From positions 372,001 through 436,000 of the forward strand of contig NZ_VRZA01000001.1 of assembly GCF_008064665.1 (NCBI RefSeq): a DNA stretch of 64,000 nucleotides, read 5' to 3'. Below are positions 63,722-64,000 of this stretch, piece by piece. The stretch is from Parahaliea maris (GTDB lineage: Bacteria; Pseudomonadota; Gammaproteobacteria; Pseudomonadales; Halieaceae). Below the pieces are notes generated by a model. That model was not told the DNA's origin and searched no databases. It saw only the letters and a list, made by a program, of their open reading frames with translations. The position numbers and the translations under genes are program-made. Positions within the stretch are counted from its first letter, which is position 1, and every line of letters begins with the position of its first letter.

Positions 63722-64000
63722 TCAGTTACCCAGTGGGCGCGTGGCCCGGACCAGCCACTGGCGCTCGGCTTCATCCAGCAGCGGGCCGACCGTGTCGAGA
63801 ACGTGTTGGTGGTAGCTGTCGAGCCATGCGCGCTCGGAAGCACCCAGCAAATCCGGCTCGACCAGGCGAAGGTCGAAGGGCACCAGGGTGAGGGCCTCGA
63901 AGCCGAGAACCGGGATTTCGAAGTCACCCTCCAGTTCCCGCACCACGACCAGGTTCTCGCAGCGAATCCCGAATTCGCCGTCGCGGTAGTAACCCGGTTC
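63722..64000 (-). CDS. Xaa-Pro aminopeptidase (M24B), C-terminal part cut by right edge
   Basis: Only the last 93 codons are in the window: EPGYYRDGEFGIRCENLVVV followed by RELEGDFEIPVLGFEALTL and a helical tail. The second-glutamate region of the M24 fold (GIRxENLVVV) is the well-conserved last metal-ligand block of APP1-type aminopeptidase P. The catalytic domain itself lies outside the window. It ends 83 bases before the NSS gene starts. Confidence 0.85.
   Translation of the reverse strand, partial: EPGYYRDGEFGIRCENLVVVRELEGDFEIPVLGFEALTLVPFDLRLVEPDLLGASERAWLDSYHQHVLDTVGPLLDEAERQWLVRATRPLGN

Noticed and set aside
1-64000. tRNA, rRNA, CRISPR, prophage or insertion-sequence genes
   Set aside because: None of the characteristic motifs, repeats with spacers or transposase-like frames were seen.

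Overview
The window is a continuous, gene-dense, GC-rich chromosome segment of a gammaproteobacterium. The core gene order (gyrA, serC, pheA, tyrA, aroA, cmk, rpsA, ihfB on one side; MTA deaminase, ubiG, mupP, yciK on the other) matches the Pseudomonas-type arrangement. The accessory genes (TonB receptor, PhoD, acyl-CoA dehydrogenases, many short-chain dehydrogenases, exported proteins) suggest a marine relative such as Cellvibrionales/Halieaceae. That placement is inference from gene order and style. No tRNA, rRNA, CRISPR, insertion sequence or phage gene was seen.

Left part (1-13 kb, all minus strand): the end of a surface-polysaccharide locus (WbpM-like, WbpL-like, epimerase), then a ComEA-like protein, pyrF, lapB, lapA, ihfB, rpsA, cmk, aroA, tyrA, pheA and serC. 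Clear hairpin terminators punctuate ihfB and rpsA. gyrA follows at 13.3-16 kb. From 16.3 kb the plus-strand operon MTA deaminase-ubiG-mupP-yciK-serine hydrolase runs toward a convergent minus-strand pair: a second serine hydrolase and a large exported PEP-synthase/glucan-dikinase-like protein.

25-38.5 kb holds housekeeping genes: rluB-scpB-scpA-yciO-type-rnm (minus), then yciB-yciI-ygiM-like-ppiase-pdxJ (plus), rluA, a methyltransferase, an sseA-type sulfurtransferase, a DUF2244 protein, a small lipoprotein, rimO and rsmE. 38.5-46.3 kb holds a TonB-dependent receptor divergent from a Tat-exported PhoD, an uncharacterised cluster (62-aa helical protein, VWA protein, membrane J-domain protein, 112-aa protein) and htpX with a heat-shock-like promoter.

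46.3-58.2 kb holds a 488-bp gap with two copies of a dispersed inverted-repeat element (a third copy lies next to gyrA). A probable catabolic cluster follows: EthD-type protein, two SDRs, two acyl-CoA dehydrogenases and a SnoaL-type isomerase-like protein, with an HtrA-type protease between them. Then comes an RND efflux pair with its own ArsR regulator, whose cysteine spacing matches persulfide sensors. 58.4-64 kb holds a PTP-type phosphatase next to cardiolipin synthase, two sodium-coupled amino-acid transporters and the C-terminus of an M24 aminopeptidase cut by the right edge.

The most unusual items are the signal-peptide-bearing dikinase-like protein with its two neighbouring SxxK hydrolases, the autoregulated and apparently leaderless ArsR-RND operon, the VWA/J-domain cluster, and the three-copy inverted-repeat family.
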